Of a DNA stretch of 64,000 nucleotides, positions 43,011 through 55,200 are shown in pieces. This DNA is from Latrodectus hesperus (taxonomy: Eukaryota > Arthropoda > Arachnida > Araneae > Theridiidae), in the NCBI GenBank assembly GCA_037975125.1, contig CM075853.1:33062613-33126612 (forward strand), in the 5' to 3' direction. The position numbers and the translations under genes were made by a program. The notes under the pieces were generated by a model. It made no database searches. It was not told where the DNA came from and saw only the letters and a list, made by a program, of their open reading frames with translations. Position 1 is the first letter of the stretch. Each line of letters starts with the position of its first letter.

Positions 43011-46000
43011 AAATAGAAATTAGGTATTAAGTTTTTACCTTCTGCATGCATAAATATCTGAGTATTTGCTTTGAAACTCACTGAAATTTTTTTCATAAGC
43101 TTGTTGGTCCGACTCATTATTTTCATTGTAAAAAAATATGTATTTCTTTGCTCAATATAGAGAAAATTATGTAAATTTAAAATAAATATATTGAAAAAAG
43201 CTAAGTTAAAATCTTTTAATGTATTTAAGTTGTTGTGTGTGTGTTTTTAAGTTAATTTATATTCCATTTTATGAATATATTTACTAACAATAAAATTAGA
43301 ATAAAACGACAATTTATCGTTAGTGAAATTTGTATGAATTCTATTTCGTTTTTCAACTTCAAGTTGTTCCCATCTCATTTTATAAAAAAAAAGTTTTATA
43401 ATCACAGTCAAACAAAAACCAGACGATTAAGATTATAAATTCCCACAAAATCATATCAGTGATGCTAATCTTTTTGAATTTGATTTTAGTGTTATTTTTT
43501 TTATTCAAACATACATTTTTGAATACAATGGTAAAACAGCTGAGTATTTTTGAGACGTTATTTATCTTTTCAAGTAATAATGTACTAGTTAATCCTTTTG
43601 TCTTATGTCGCACTATTTTTAAATAAAATATGAATTGTTTTGATCAGAAAATGAATGCGGATTTTTAGCTGTTAATGCTAAAAATTTTTTATTTATTGAT
43701 ATTAAATACACATGGACATTTTATTTAAAATTAATTTAGAAATTCTTAATGTATTAGCCGATTTTATAACTTATTATTAGCAAATTCATTATTTATGAAG
43801 ACTGGTCGATTTGGTTACTACAATATAAAGAAATTAATATTTTTCTGCACGCAGAGAATTTAACAGCTATTAGTGCTTCAGATAATTAAAAACATTTAAT
43901 GAAAAAAATCAAGAATTAATATATAGCTAAGATATCGAACAAGTTTTCTTGCATAAAAATGTGAACCTTGAGAAAATTTATCATGCAAGACAAAAATTAC
44001 TTATGCGTTCTTAAATATTTTATAAATTTTTAAATGACAGGTAAGTAAGAGAAATAATGCTAATATAAAAATCCCATAAATGTCTCGAACTAAATAACAT
44101 CACAATTTATCCATTAATCATAAATTTAATAAAAATATTTCTTTCAGAAAAATGTTAGAACCTATACAGTTTCTATCTTTATTTTATGTTCTTTTATATA
44201 CATTAACTTCTTTTATTTTTGAATTAATTTTTAGAGCTTTCGTGGAATTCATAAAATAATGAAAAAAATTTTTTTTAATTATTCATAAAATATTAAACAG
44301 ACAAATTTTTATTTGACGTTGATCATAAAATCATTTGTATTATTTATTTTATGGTAATAATAGAGGACATAATTAAGATTTTTAAGTACACAGTAAATGG
44401 AAATATTTCAGATAATGATTAAAAATTCAACTATTTTACAAAATTGTTTAAGGAGACGTTTTAAAGAAAAAAATTATTTAGACATGCTAAAATTAATGTT
44501 ATGAATAAAAATTTCATAGTTTGGTTAAAAAATAACTAATATAGATGAAATTTTGAATTTGAGCAAACTCTGAGTGTGTGTACTTAATTTTTATATAATC
44601 ATTAAACTGTTAATACAGACATTGCTTAAATTTTTATATAATTGAAATATTTAAAAAATTAAGAAAAAAATGTTATAAATGAGTGTCTTTTTCTCGGTAG
44701 AATTATCCTCAAAAGTAAATTTTTCAATGGAAGAAATAGTTTGTATTTAAGTTGATAGAGGGCGCTATATATTAAAACGAAAGGTGGAAAAAAGGTTTTA
44801 TAGAAAGGCAAATAATTATTACAATAAATGTGCTAGAAATAGGGTATGAATGGTAGCAATAATTAAATGCTGAAATATTATAAGGATATTTAACATATTT
44901 GTTTTAGCATAATTTATAATTAAAATATAATACACTGAGCCTAATATCTACAATGAAAATGGATATTGGTGTCTTGTTCAATCTAAGATTAATTTGAATC
45001 GTTAATTGGAATAGTAATCTTTAGAAAACAAAGTTGATTAGATAAAACATGTTACTATTGTTTAAAGATAAGTAAATCATTGATTTGCAAACAAAATTGA
45101 ATTCTAATAAAATATTTTTGTATTCCATTTTTTTAATATATTTATTTCCCTTTTGTGTTGGGATATATTAATCATAAAATGGCTATGTTTATAATTTTTA
45201 CCCAACGCCGTTCAATATTATGATTTCACTAATTTGAATATCAAATGAATCTTAGGTTCATGTTAATAAATTTAGAAAGAATACTGTAAAAAAATATAGA
45301 AAACATATATTTCTAGCAATTTACTGCCTCACACCATCACGTCATAAAACTGTTTTATGTTATATTTTATGAGCCAAAGATTTATTGCCTACTTATTGAG
45401 TACAGGTACAAGATGTTTCTGCGCTGTAGCTTCTGGTAAAGCTTGCAAATAGAAAATGATTCGGAAAAAATTTATTGCAGATAAAATTGGTGTAATTTTC
45501 TGTTTGGGAAAAGTAAGTAGTATGTTATTTGATTACTTACTGATATATATATGTTTTATATACTTACTGTGATAAAATTATTTTTGGAATGAATAACTTA
45601 AAATATATGTATGATGGTTGTCATCTGCAAATTTTAATAAAATATTTTATAACATATAAGCATCTGGAAGCACTCAGAACTTATTTTATTTTTTCAACTG
45701 AAATTATTTTCATTTCAAAATTTTCGATTTCTTTTTAAAATGCATTATTACTTTTATTTAATACAGAAACACTTAAAATACCAAATAAATATTGTCCGAA
45801 AGTAAAAGATATAAAAACAACTAATCAAAGGTCTCTTAAATCACTTTCTTTACTTAATTTAAGTGCTCAATATTATATTTTCATTACCAACTAGTAAAAT
45901 AACGTGAAAATTAATTTTATTTAAGGCTTTTTGTAATTTGTGTTATTTTTTTTCTTATGTCATGCAGCTAGGAATATTTCACTTTTCGTCATAACAAAAA

Positions 46001-46146
46001 TGTTATTTCAATTGATGACATTCCATTTAACGGAGTTTAATTAATTAAAAGGGTTAACTCCTAATTGTTTAGAAACTAAGACCAAGAAAATTGGTTCACC
46101 AACCCAGGAGGTTCGTTCCAATTAACAAGAAGAACGTTGGGACCAC

Positions 46147-46469
46147 AATCTGTTGTTGTTGCTTATCCCCGACTGGCGTGACAGTACCATCACACCAGCC
46201 CCATGAATCCAAAAATAGTCAGTCTCTCAAGCACCATCTCCGGTCTCAACTCCATGTCTTCTCTATCACACCCAATGCACTGAAAAATATGAGATGGGGA
46301 GGCCTGAACGACTCGACATTTGGGACAGAGAGGGTAGACCTTGGTACCAGGGACGTGTCTCTGAGCAAGCAGGTGGCCACTTCGCAGTCTTGTCAGAGCC
46401 GTTTGGCTGCATCTCTTGTGTTTACCCACTAGTGTGGAACCAGGATGTTTTTTGCATAATCAGTCACTA
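46147..46469 (-). pseudogene. 5'-truncated LINE: end of ORF and 3' tail
   Basis: The minus strand reads HPGSTLVGKHKRCSQTALTR, LRSGHLLAQRH, KVYPLCPKC, QASPSHIFQCIG and ends in a hydrophobic FMGLV before a stop at 46190. The order TAL-x-RLRSGHL, then CPKC, then ASP-HI-x-x-C-x-G, then a short end is the zinc-knuckle-like C terminus of a LINE ORF2 that I know as abundant in orb-weaver spiders. After about 25 bases comes GGGGATAAGCAACAACAACA, a short-repeat 3' tail. The element is cut off upstream at an undefined point and holds no reverse-transcriptase domain here. Confidence 0.72.
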
Positions 46470-46794
46470 TTAGTAAATACGATGTATTATTTGAGTCGTG
46501 TACAAATCTTGCTACCTTCCGGTAAAGAGATCAACTCCATTTTCAATCAGGCTCACATTCTCTGGGACGATAGCTTCTATAAGACCAATGCCTACATGCC
46601 CATATCTGTTTTTTTGACCAAAGTTTCTGGGGTGCTTGAATATTCGGTCACCTGTCCCGTTTAGATAAACAGCATAACACGAAATTCCCACCGTTTAGTT
46701 CTCAAACCTGTTTGGTGCTGAGTTTCATCTACCCAACAGAGGGATGAAAGGCTGAGTCAATTTGTCAATGAAGTAATATATCTATAAGAATTAT

Positions 46795-46870
46795 ATAAGC
46801 CCAACCAGAGGATTGATCCTCGTACACGCGCCTTGAAAGAGGGAAGTGCTACCACTAAGCACTCAGACTT
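46795..46870 (-). mobile_element. tRNA-like SINE head, degenerate
   Basis: On the minus strand, GTGCTTAGTGGTAGCAC (A-box-like) precedes AGGATCAATCCTCT (B-box-like) at tRNA-like spacing. No cloverleaf or terminator is convincing. Confidence 0.4.
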
Positions 46871-47682
46871 CTTATTCATACATTAATAGCATAAAATACT
46901 ATAGCTGCACAATGTTTTTATGTAAACGACATGATATTAAATTCTAAAAAAACATTTAGAAACATGTTCGGACATAATCAAATAAAGTGCACTATCGTAT
47001 AATACACTGGGGATTTAAATCTAATATATGTAATGGGAAAACAAAAGCTAACATCTATACAATATGTGAGTTAATTCATATGATGATACAATATTTTTAT
47101 CTTTTAAAAATTACGAAATCGTTGTAAGGCTTTATGCGTTCAAGCAATCTACAGCTTTCCGCATTTAAGTAGAGTTCCGTCTAGAAAAATACACCTATGA
47201 ATAATAAATCCAAGAATTAAAAAATAATTCCCTAGATTTCATACAAGTAATATGGCAGTAGAAATTACAATAGTAAATTTAAATTTTTCTTTCATCAATA
47301 TATTAGGAAATTGAATATTCCAATTTTTCTTAATAATAAATCAAGATAAGCTCAAAGAATTCAATTTCATTTCTTTTGTTCTTAACTTTATAAAGGAAAT
47401 TTATGACTAAACTGAAGTTAGGAAAATAATGGAAAAGTAATATCGCTATATAATTTTAAATTTAAAATTTAACATAATTTTAGGAAAAGTAGTAATAAGA
47501 AAAATTAAGAATTATTATTTTTTTATGATAGATTTATTATATTTTATTTACGAGCACATAAATAAAATCAAAATTATTGACATTAAAATCACGTTTAAAT
47601 TAGTTTATTAAAATCTGATATTCTTGAACATATTAAAAAATCTATTGAGCTCACATTTTCAAAGTATTTGATTAAAAGGTAC

Positions 47683-47831
47683 CTTGGATAAATACCCGGA
47701 AATCCTGGAGACTGCACGAAGCAACGAGTAGGGGCGCATCCATGGAAAGCTCGATCGCAGTAAGACCCGGGTACTGGAGTGCCCCGCCTGGTAGGATAAA
47801 GTTGAGCGTATTGGCCATAGCGAGCATGAAC
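47683..47831 (-). CDS. LEV-10-like gene: linker and start of CUB2
   Basis: A 149-bp exon with acceptor TCTTATCTTCCGTAG and donor CCAAG|GTACCT; it enters in phase 0 and leaves with two bases. It encodes a linker (VHARYGQYAQLYPTRRGTPV), then PGSYCDRAFHGC, then RCFVQSPGFPGIYPR. SPGFPG-x-YP is the classic opening of a CUB module and joins RNLRCRY in the next exon. It is too short to be found by open-frame length alone; splice signals, phase and motif all support it. Confidence 0.92.
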
Positions 47832-48334
47832 CTACGGAAGATAAGACATTCTTTGCGTATGAAGTTCAGTTTTTGGTATCAGGCTATGCATAAATTTTAA
47901 AAAGTATAAACTATAAAATGCAAAACTTTTAAAATAAATAATTATTATATTAATAAATTAAACCTAAATAACCAGATAATTTGTATTTTATATGTAAATG
48001 TATCTGTATGTATTTAAAGTTCAAAAGATATTAAAAATGCCTTCATTGGTTCAAAAAGTAATTATTTTTATAAGTAATAAAGGAGTAATTATTAAGTAAG
48101 TCAAAATGAATTTTGATTGATTCTCTTGAGTGTCAATAAATTATTTTATATCAAAAATTATACATGAATAATCCTATTTACATGCATCATTTTTTATTTC
48201 TTCCTCTTGATATAAGTAATTTAATCATAAATTTAGGGTAAAGTAATTGTGTTGATTGGTAATGACAGTTTTAAATTCCAATGCGGAGCACTGATGCTGA
48301 ATTCTTGCTGCGTATCATTAGGGAACGATGCTTG

Positions 48335-48475
<141 letters not shown>

Positions 48476-48619
48476 TAATAGTATATTTTATAAAGTGAAT
48501 AATCAAATATTAGATGGAGAATGATACAATGAAAATATTAAATGGAGAACAATACACTGAAAATACGAAATATAGTAAAAAGTTGGAAAAATGTTCAATA
48601 TATATCTCAAATATAAAAT

Positions 48620-48735
48620 GGAACGAAGTACCAGCATGGCCAGCTTCGTTAGGGGTGTTGACCACATTGGCACAAAGTACGGCTTTTCCACACTGGCCCA
48701 AGTCACAGTCTTAAAGAGAAGCCAGTACACCACAA
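48620..48735 (-). other. Unassigned less-AT-rich block with exon-like signals
   Basis: Two minus-strand frames are open. One reads CDLGQCGKAVLCANVVNTPN, the other WASVEKPYFVPMWSTPLTKL. A pyrimidine-rich acceptor (CTTCTCTTTAAG) and a weak donor (GCTG|GTACTT) could frame an exon of about 90 bases. It is not needed by the host gene, since flanking exons join in phase, and I recognise no family. It may be a cassette exon, a piece of another gene or a repeat. Confidence 0.2.
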
Positions 48736-49049
48736 AGCTACATCAAAAGTTCAAACCAAAATATAAAGCCAGAATAAAAGAAGTAAAATTAAACTGAAAT
48801 ATACAAGCCAAAATTCAATGTTGCGAAAATACATTTAATTTATGATAATTATATTAAAACCATATCCAAATACAAGTCCAAATCTGCAAGAACCGCACCA
48901 AATACTATATATAAGCCAAAAATATACATAAATTAACGACCAAGTGTAATTGCTATTGGCATTTCAAGCTTCTTATAAGACCTTTAAGGCTTGGGTGACC
49001 CTTCTATTGTATAAAACTACGCCTTATTTCACTCTTATAAGCAATGCTC

Positions 49050-49960
49050 TACTAGCCAAATAGTGTTTAATAAATTTAGTTGGAATGCCATTATGAATTA
49101 GAATATTTTGTAATCTATATATTTGTTTATTGATATTGTTTAAATTATTACATATATTGTATATTAAGTTGATTTATAATATTTTTATAAATTTTAATTG
49201 AAATGTCTGAATTCCATTAAATTAGTTTATTAACTTTGAAATTTAAATTATTAGTTTTATCATATATGTCAGTAAATGTGTGGTTATCTTTTATCATGAT
49301 TGAAATATCTAAAACTTAGTTTTTAAGTTATCAATATTAGTTTTAATTAAATTTAATTCCTCAGGATATATATTATTGTAAATTTTATCAAATTCTAAGC
49401 AATTGAAAATTATAAAATCGTCAATATATCTGTAAGCAAAAGGCATTTGTATAATAAATGATTTTTCATGGTAGTTTAAAAATAAATTTGCTAATATACT
49501 TTAAATTTTGGAACCCTGGGGAATGCCGTTAACTTGTAAGCATAAATATTTTCTCCATAAGAAATATAATTATTATAAATACAAAATAAACTAAGGTCTT
49601 TCCAAAAATTTATATCGATATCCAATATTGAATTAAAATCATAAAAATAAAACATAATAATATCAAAAAGTTTTTCAAGTGGAATGCTGGTGAATAAATC
49701 TTTGAAATCATAAGTGGAAACAATATTAATTTTATTGGCAGAAATAAATTCAATAATGGGTTTATTATTCTTAATTATCCATGTATTATTTAAACTAGTA
49801 GTGTTATTTAAAATTATATTTAAAAAATAAGAAAATAAATTACCATATTTGTCTGCATAAGTGTTGTATCCACATGTAATAAACCGAAATTTAACAGGAT
49901 GTTGGAGAAATCAAGAACTGTAGTCAGTATTTCAAATCTAGGAACTATGATTAGTGGTAT
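49050..49960 (-). pseudogene. Reverse-transcriptase relic (Penelope-like or related)
   Basis: Minus-strand frames read in order STYDFKDLFTSIPLEKLFD (RT motif A region), VNGIPQGSK, SILANLFLNYHEK (motif B), AYRYIDDFIIFN (motif C, catalytic Asp pair present), YPEELNL and LDISIMIKDNHTFTDIYDKT. Stops and a frameshift break the reading. The motif wording is of the telomerase/Penelope-related kind more than of LINEs or LTR elements, but that class call is from memory. The region is as AT-rich as its surroundings, so it is old. No endonuclease domain is seen. Confidence 0.6.
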
Positions 49961-50416
49961 ACAATTATTAATGAAAACGCCTAGCGATTTCTACTTTAAT
50001 ACAAAGAAAAATTTTAGCATTACTTGATGAACTCTTAAATTCATTTGGAGATGACATTAGAAAATAGCTTATGTTGTTCGATCATTGCATTGTGCGATGA
50101 ACATTTATATTCATTTCGAGATTACAATGGAAAATAGTTTATTGTTCAATCATTGCATTGTGCGAAGAGGAATCATTGCTTTGTGTGAGGAAAATTTAAA
50201 TTCATTTACAAAAATTACAACGGAAAATATCTTTTGTAATTCAGTAAATTATTAGAGTATTGAATTTTCTTTGAACTTTGCGCAATTTTTACTTACTTTT
50301 TAATTCTTTAACAAAATCTCATCATTCACTTTTTTAAAAAAAAAATCTGGTCGAAATACCATAATAATTATTTTAAAAGAAAATTCATATTATTCAAAAT
50401 ACTAATGAAAAATTAC

Positions 50417-50817
50417 CTCTTGCTGTTGCTCTACATTGGCTTCAAACTGCAAGAAGGTGTCGTGGCCATAGCTGTCCACGTGCAGCACTATTTTAACGTG
50501 AGGTGTCTCTGATACAAAGGTTTTCGGGGAATCAATTTCTCCACAGTAATAACCAGGTTCTTCCTTGTTAGTGTGGTTCGAGTCCCTGTAACCATCGATA
50601 ATCTGAACGTAGCCACCCAAACACCGATGCCTGTCATCACTTGGCTCACCTACCCTCATTCTAATGAACCGGACGAAGACGACCCAGTCGTTCCGAGCGG
50701 GTCGGACTCTGATACGATACGTGCAGTGCAAGGGCTTGTTCCTGTTTTCGTCTGTGATTGGAGGACTGGACACAGCCTGGTAGATATCGACTGTTCGGTT
50801 GCAGTGCTCATCTTCAT
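50417..50817 (-). CDS. LEV-10-like gene: CUB1 (first exon seen)
   Basis: A 401-bp exon with acceptor TTTTAATTTGGCTTAG and donor CAAGAG|GTAATT; it enters with two bases of a split codon and leaves in phase 0. One exon holds a whole CUB module: EDEHCNRTVDIYQ, then LHCTYRIRVR, DWVVFVRFIRM, CLGGYVQIIDGYRD (CUB signature), YYCGEIDSP and FLQFEANVEQ. Sequons NRT and NHT are present. The incoming split codon shows that at least one exon lies upstream; it should carry the signal peptide and was not recognised before base 64000. Total coding in the window is about 867 codons over eight exons. Confidence 0.93.
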
Positions 50818-51899
50818 CTAAGCCAAATTAAAATTGCCTTAGTCATGATTATTTATAAACGATTTAATTTATTATTAAACATCTAAAATGGAACCACAAC
50901 AATAAACTTATGCTTAATCAAATCAGATACGAGTTAAAAGTACTAATTTCGAAGAGATGATAAAACACAAAAAAATAAATATTAACTCCGATCTATATCC
51001 CCAAGAATTTTCCTATGATACCTTTTATGAAGTTGAGATAAACAGCATTCAAAGGTCTGCCCTTATTGTAACCTATAATATTTTTGAAGTATGATGTTAA
51101 ATAAGCAAATATAGAAAAGGAAAAGAAATTATATTTTGACACATTATATCTGATTTCAAAAGCGTTTGTCTGGAGAAGGGAAATGAATATAGAGAATGAA
51201 CTCTTTCCGTTAGATCCCATAATTGTTTCCCATTACTCAGGGTGTGTTTTAAGTGAATTGTGTTTTGAAGTCACCTTTCAAGTGCTATACAGCTAACAAT
51301 ATCTTAAAGATATTATATTACATAGTTATAGCTACAAAAACGAATTTAAAATTAATTTCTTTAATCTGAATACTGTTTTCCAAAGCGAAAATTACTTCTT
51401 AAAATTTAAAGTTTTTTTTTTAGTAAAGTTTTTAGTTTAGTTTAAAGTTTGGGATTATCTCACTATATAATATTTTTATCTTAAAACGTTACGTCCTGCC
51501 TCACACGCGGACTTAGTTTTATAGTTGAGGAATATTTTAACCCCACAAATAGGAATTATTAATTTTTATAAATCACTAGGAATTTTGTCATTTCATTTTC
51601 TAATCTTAAACTGAGTTTATAAATTCATCACTATCAAAATTTATAATATTTCAAGAGAAGACCAATATTTAAACAATCAGTAATTAAAACTGACAAACTT
51701 AGGCAAGCTAAATCTATATTAAGGACGCTAAATCTAGAGAGACATTCAAGGTGGAAAAAAAAATTAAACACGAGAATAAAACACAAAGAAATATCACTAT
51801 ATTATTTTCAGCAGGATATATATATGAATTACATTTTGAAATACCATCCCAAAAGGGTATATAAAGTTTTAATAACTTTTGAGACTCATATTTTAGATT

Positions 51900-52262
51900 T
51901 ATATTTTTAGTAGAAAATGAAATGTCATTTGTAAAAGATTGCCCATCTGTTTCAGAAGTAAGGAACGAGCTTTGTAAAGACTTAAATAACAGGTGGCCCC
52001 CAATTATGGTGGACCTAGTTAAGAAAGAGAATTTTGAATTTTTTGTAAAATTTATCCATGCCGTTATCTAATTCATTTTTGATTTTTATATCTCTTTCTT
52101 TTTCTCTCTGCCTACTTTTATTATTATTATTTTTTCATCTCATGATTTATTTGGATTTGTTATGTAGTACATTTATTGTACCTTCGGGGCCTGTGTGGTA
52201 TTCCTTGGTGCACAGGGAAATATTTTTGTTTTCCCAAATAAAAAAAAATAAAAAAAAAAATT
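51900..52262 (+). mobile_element. Retrotransposon 3' end with AATAAA and poly(A)
   Basis: A pyrimidine-rich stretch (about 52085-52140) and TACCTTCGGGGCCTGTGTGG are followed by TTTTCCCAAATAAA and an A-rich run of about 25 bases. The layout is that of a reverse-transcribed 3' end from a LINE or processed transcript on the plus strand. The 5' limit is a guess, and the open frame through it has no domain. Confidence 0.4.
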
Positions 52263-55200
52263 GTAAAGGATACAAGGTTTTGATATCATTTCTAATTTCA
52301 AAACATGTTATTTCACATTTAAATTAATATTCATTTAAATATAATAAATAATGTATTTTCAATAAAATCAGCCAAATATTAATGGTGTATATAATAAAAG
52401 ATTTCCTATTGTACACATAAAATTATTTCTACTTCTGATTTCTTTCAATTTCAGTCTGTATATCCTTTTTTTTTAATAGGATGTACCAAAATTTTGCATT
52501 AAATGTACTGTTTTTGGAGTCATTATCATGCATGAATATAAAAAAAGATTACTCAACCTCATATTTTGCTTACTGGAATGTAAATTATTTTGTAAGATAT
52601 TTGCGTTCATTTTGTATTCTATTTTGTATATATGAAATGTAATATTCCATTTCCTAGGAAAGATATAGGTCCATTTAAAAGTACTAACCTATTTCCATAC
52701 TTGACTTTAGGAAAGAAATTATTTTTTACTAGTTTTTATCTTATTTAAGATCATTCATACTCTGATATGATCTATTGCAGTAGTTTTTATGCATATTTAA
52801 GTTATTTTTTACAATATGAAATTTTTTTTCTAATTAATTTTTGAAATGTAGTGTTTTTTACACATATCATATTTCTTGTACGCATAACTAGATTTATGAA
52901 GCAAATTACTGTTTGTTCACCAGTATTTTTATTATGCTAACACTTGAAGTAAATATTTTTTAAATTTGCATAACTACATAACCTTTTATCTGCTTACTCT
53001 AATTTGGCCAATCTATCTTTTCTTTGTTTACTTTCACAAACTGGTATGTTTCTTAATATCTTTCAACAATACGTTTTTACATTTAAAATTTGTGTCCAAA
53101 TAAACAATATTTATATTTTCCAGCTCGGGCAGAATTGCTCAGTGATAAAAATTTTTTTCCATTGAGTTTTTTACATTTTTTGAGAAATCTTTAACATCTA
53201 ATTAATAAATTAAAACAATTTAAAATTCTATTCACTATAAAAGATCAAGTAAATGCAAAATTTGAAACTGATTTTAAATTTAACTTTAAATTTGAATTTT
53301 TAAGCTTATATCTAACTGAAAATTGTTGTAAGAAATATAGAAAGGGAAAAATACTTATCTCACACCGAAATGTGGTTAATTGGCAATTTTTGTTATTTTT
53401 ATTTAGTTATTTATAACATTTTTAAAATTTTGATATTGTTTTGAATTTTTATTATCAAGCAGATTGAATAATTGACTGTTAAAATTTTCCTTATATGATA
53501 CGACATACAAGCAAAGAAAAAGTGCTTATTTGAAACATTATAGACAACTTTTTTGTTTCTGTTTATGATTGTGAACTACTTTTTCTTAAGTTACTGTGTA
53601 GCGAAGAGTTAGATCTTAAATTTTTGCTTTGGATAAACTTAATTGAGGGAAAATCTGTAAGAACGTTAATTTGATTTAATATTATCAAATTCTCTATGTG
53701 AAAATTCAACAATTTTTTTAATGTTTTTGCTTATTAAATAACAATAATAGGTATTACATTAAGAAGATAAAAATTTTATAGCCTCATTTTGTGAGTGATC
53801 ACCATAAGCTAGATTAGAGATTGGTTCAACATTTGATGTAAAATGAACAAAATTAATCCATTACCCGACATTTGCTCCACTGCGCAAAAATCATTCGCCT
53901 TCGAAGAAGAAATTACTTAAAACAGTAGGCGTTAGCAACATCGAATATTTTCTTTCAGTAGATAACCTGTCAATACAAAGTGCCAAGACCTCGCCAATGA
54001 ACCGACAAAATGGCTGGAAGAGAGAGAGATACGAATCCCATTTTCTTAACGAACTTTCAGGAACCTATCACTTTTCTCTCGTTTTTTTTCTTCATCAATT
54101 CTCTACCTCTTTTCGCTCATAAACTAACTTTCCTAATCACGTTAAAAGGAGAAAACCTCACGAACGCAGGCAACAAAATTTCGTTAAGCATGCTCCGTTA
54201 CACACGGATAAGTGGACGAAAAAAAATCGTTTTCACTTGTTTCACCGAAGAGTAAACAAACTGAAGTGAAGCGAGCATGAATCAAAATCCTGCACTTAAA
54301 AGTCTGGATATGTTAATTGAAGTTCCTGTCATTCGCTCCTTCTAGAAAACTTCTCGAAAAGTTTACGAATGGAGAAAAGTTTCTGCTATGCGGGAAAGAT
54401 CGTTTTACAGTCTTAAGTGAACATTGTTATGCTAGTGCATTGATTAAATTGAATAACTTTTTTAAGACCCGTCTGAACTTTGTCAGGAAACTAAGAATCA
54501 ATACAAATATAATGAATCCTGCTTAATAAGGTGAATTTTTAATTATTGACAGACTATACTGAATAAGAGGATAGAATTGTTGAAGTTTTTCGATTTATTG
54601 AATCATTTCAAAATGACTAACATTCAAAGTAACACTTTTTAAGAACAATTTTGCTTATATCAAATAATCTAATGAAATATTTCAAATTATACTTTCGATT
54701 AGCTTATTAAATGTTATCTGAAAAGAATTAAATTTTTTCTCAAGGAAAACAAAATTTATTATTCTTATTAACTTAAAACATTAATTAGCTACAAAATAAA
54801 GTTCAACTGTCATCAAAGATTAAAACTTAAAGAATTCAAAATATTTTCTAGAATAAATTTCCAATAGTTTCTAAATCCAATCTTTAAAAAATTATCGAAT
54901 ATTGATATAATTTCAAACTTAAAAAATTCGAATCTTTCACAAAAATCAGAACCATGATTCTCTCACAATTGAAAGCTAAATAAATCTGATAGAATGGTAA
55001 GCAATGATAAATGAAACACAATAAAGGAAATCTATTTTTAACACTAAGCAAATATTCTTAAAAGAACTGATTTCGAAAAAAAATTTTGTTTTAAAACGAA
55101 AACTAATAATTTAATTCATAAAATTACTTCTTATCATGACTGATATTATTTAAGACGAGGTGGTTTTGAGCACAACACTACTGTTAATTGAGAACGATTT

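Larger units (their letters stand above)
38166..47682 (-). other. Large intron of LEV-10-like gene (9.5 kb)
   Basis: The largest intron seen. It holds a SINE copy inverted relative to copy 1 (38400-38779) with a shared 5' flank, tRNA-like SINE relics (about 42310-42760 and 42935-43010), a LINE 3' end (46147-46469) and a tRNA-like block (46795-46870). The remainder is AT-rich and unannotated. Confidence 0.55.

Noticed and set aside
46416..46664. 82-codon plus-strand frame beside the LINE end
   Set aside because: No domain recognised; it overlaps or adjoins truncated LINE sequence on the other strand.
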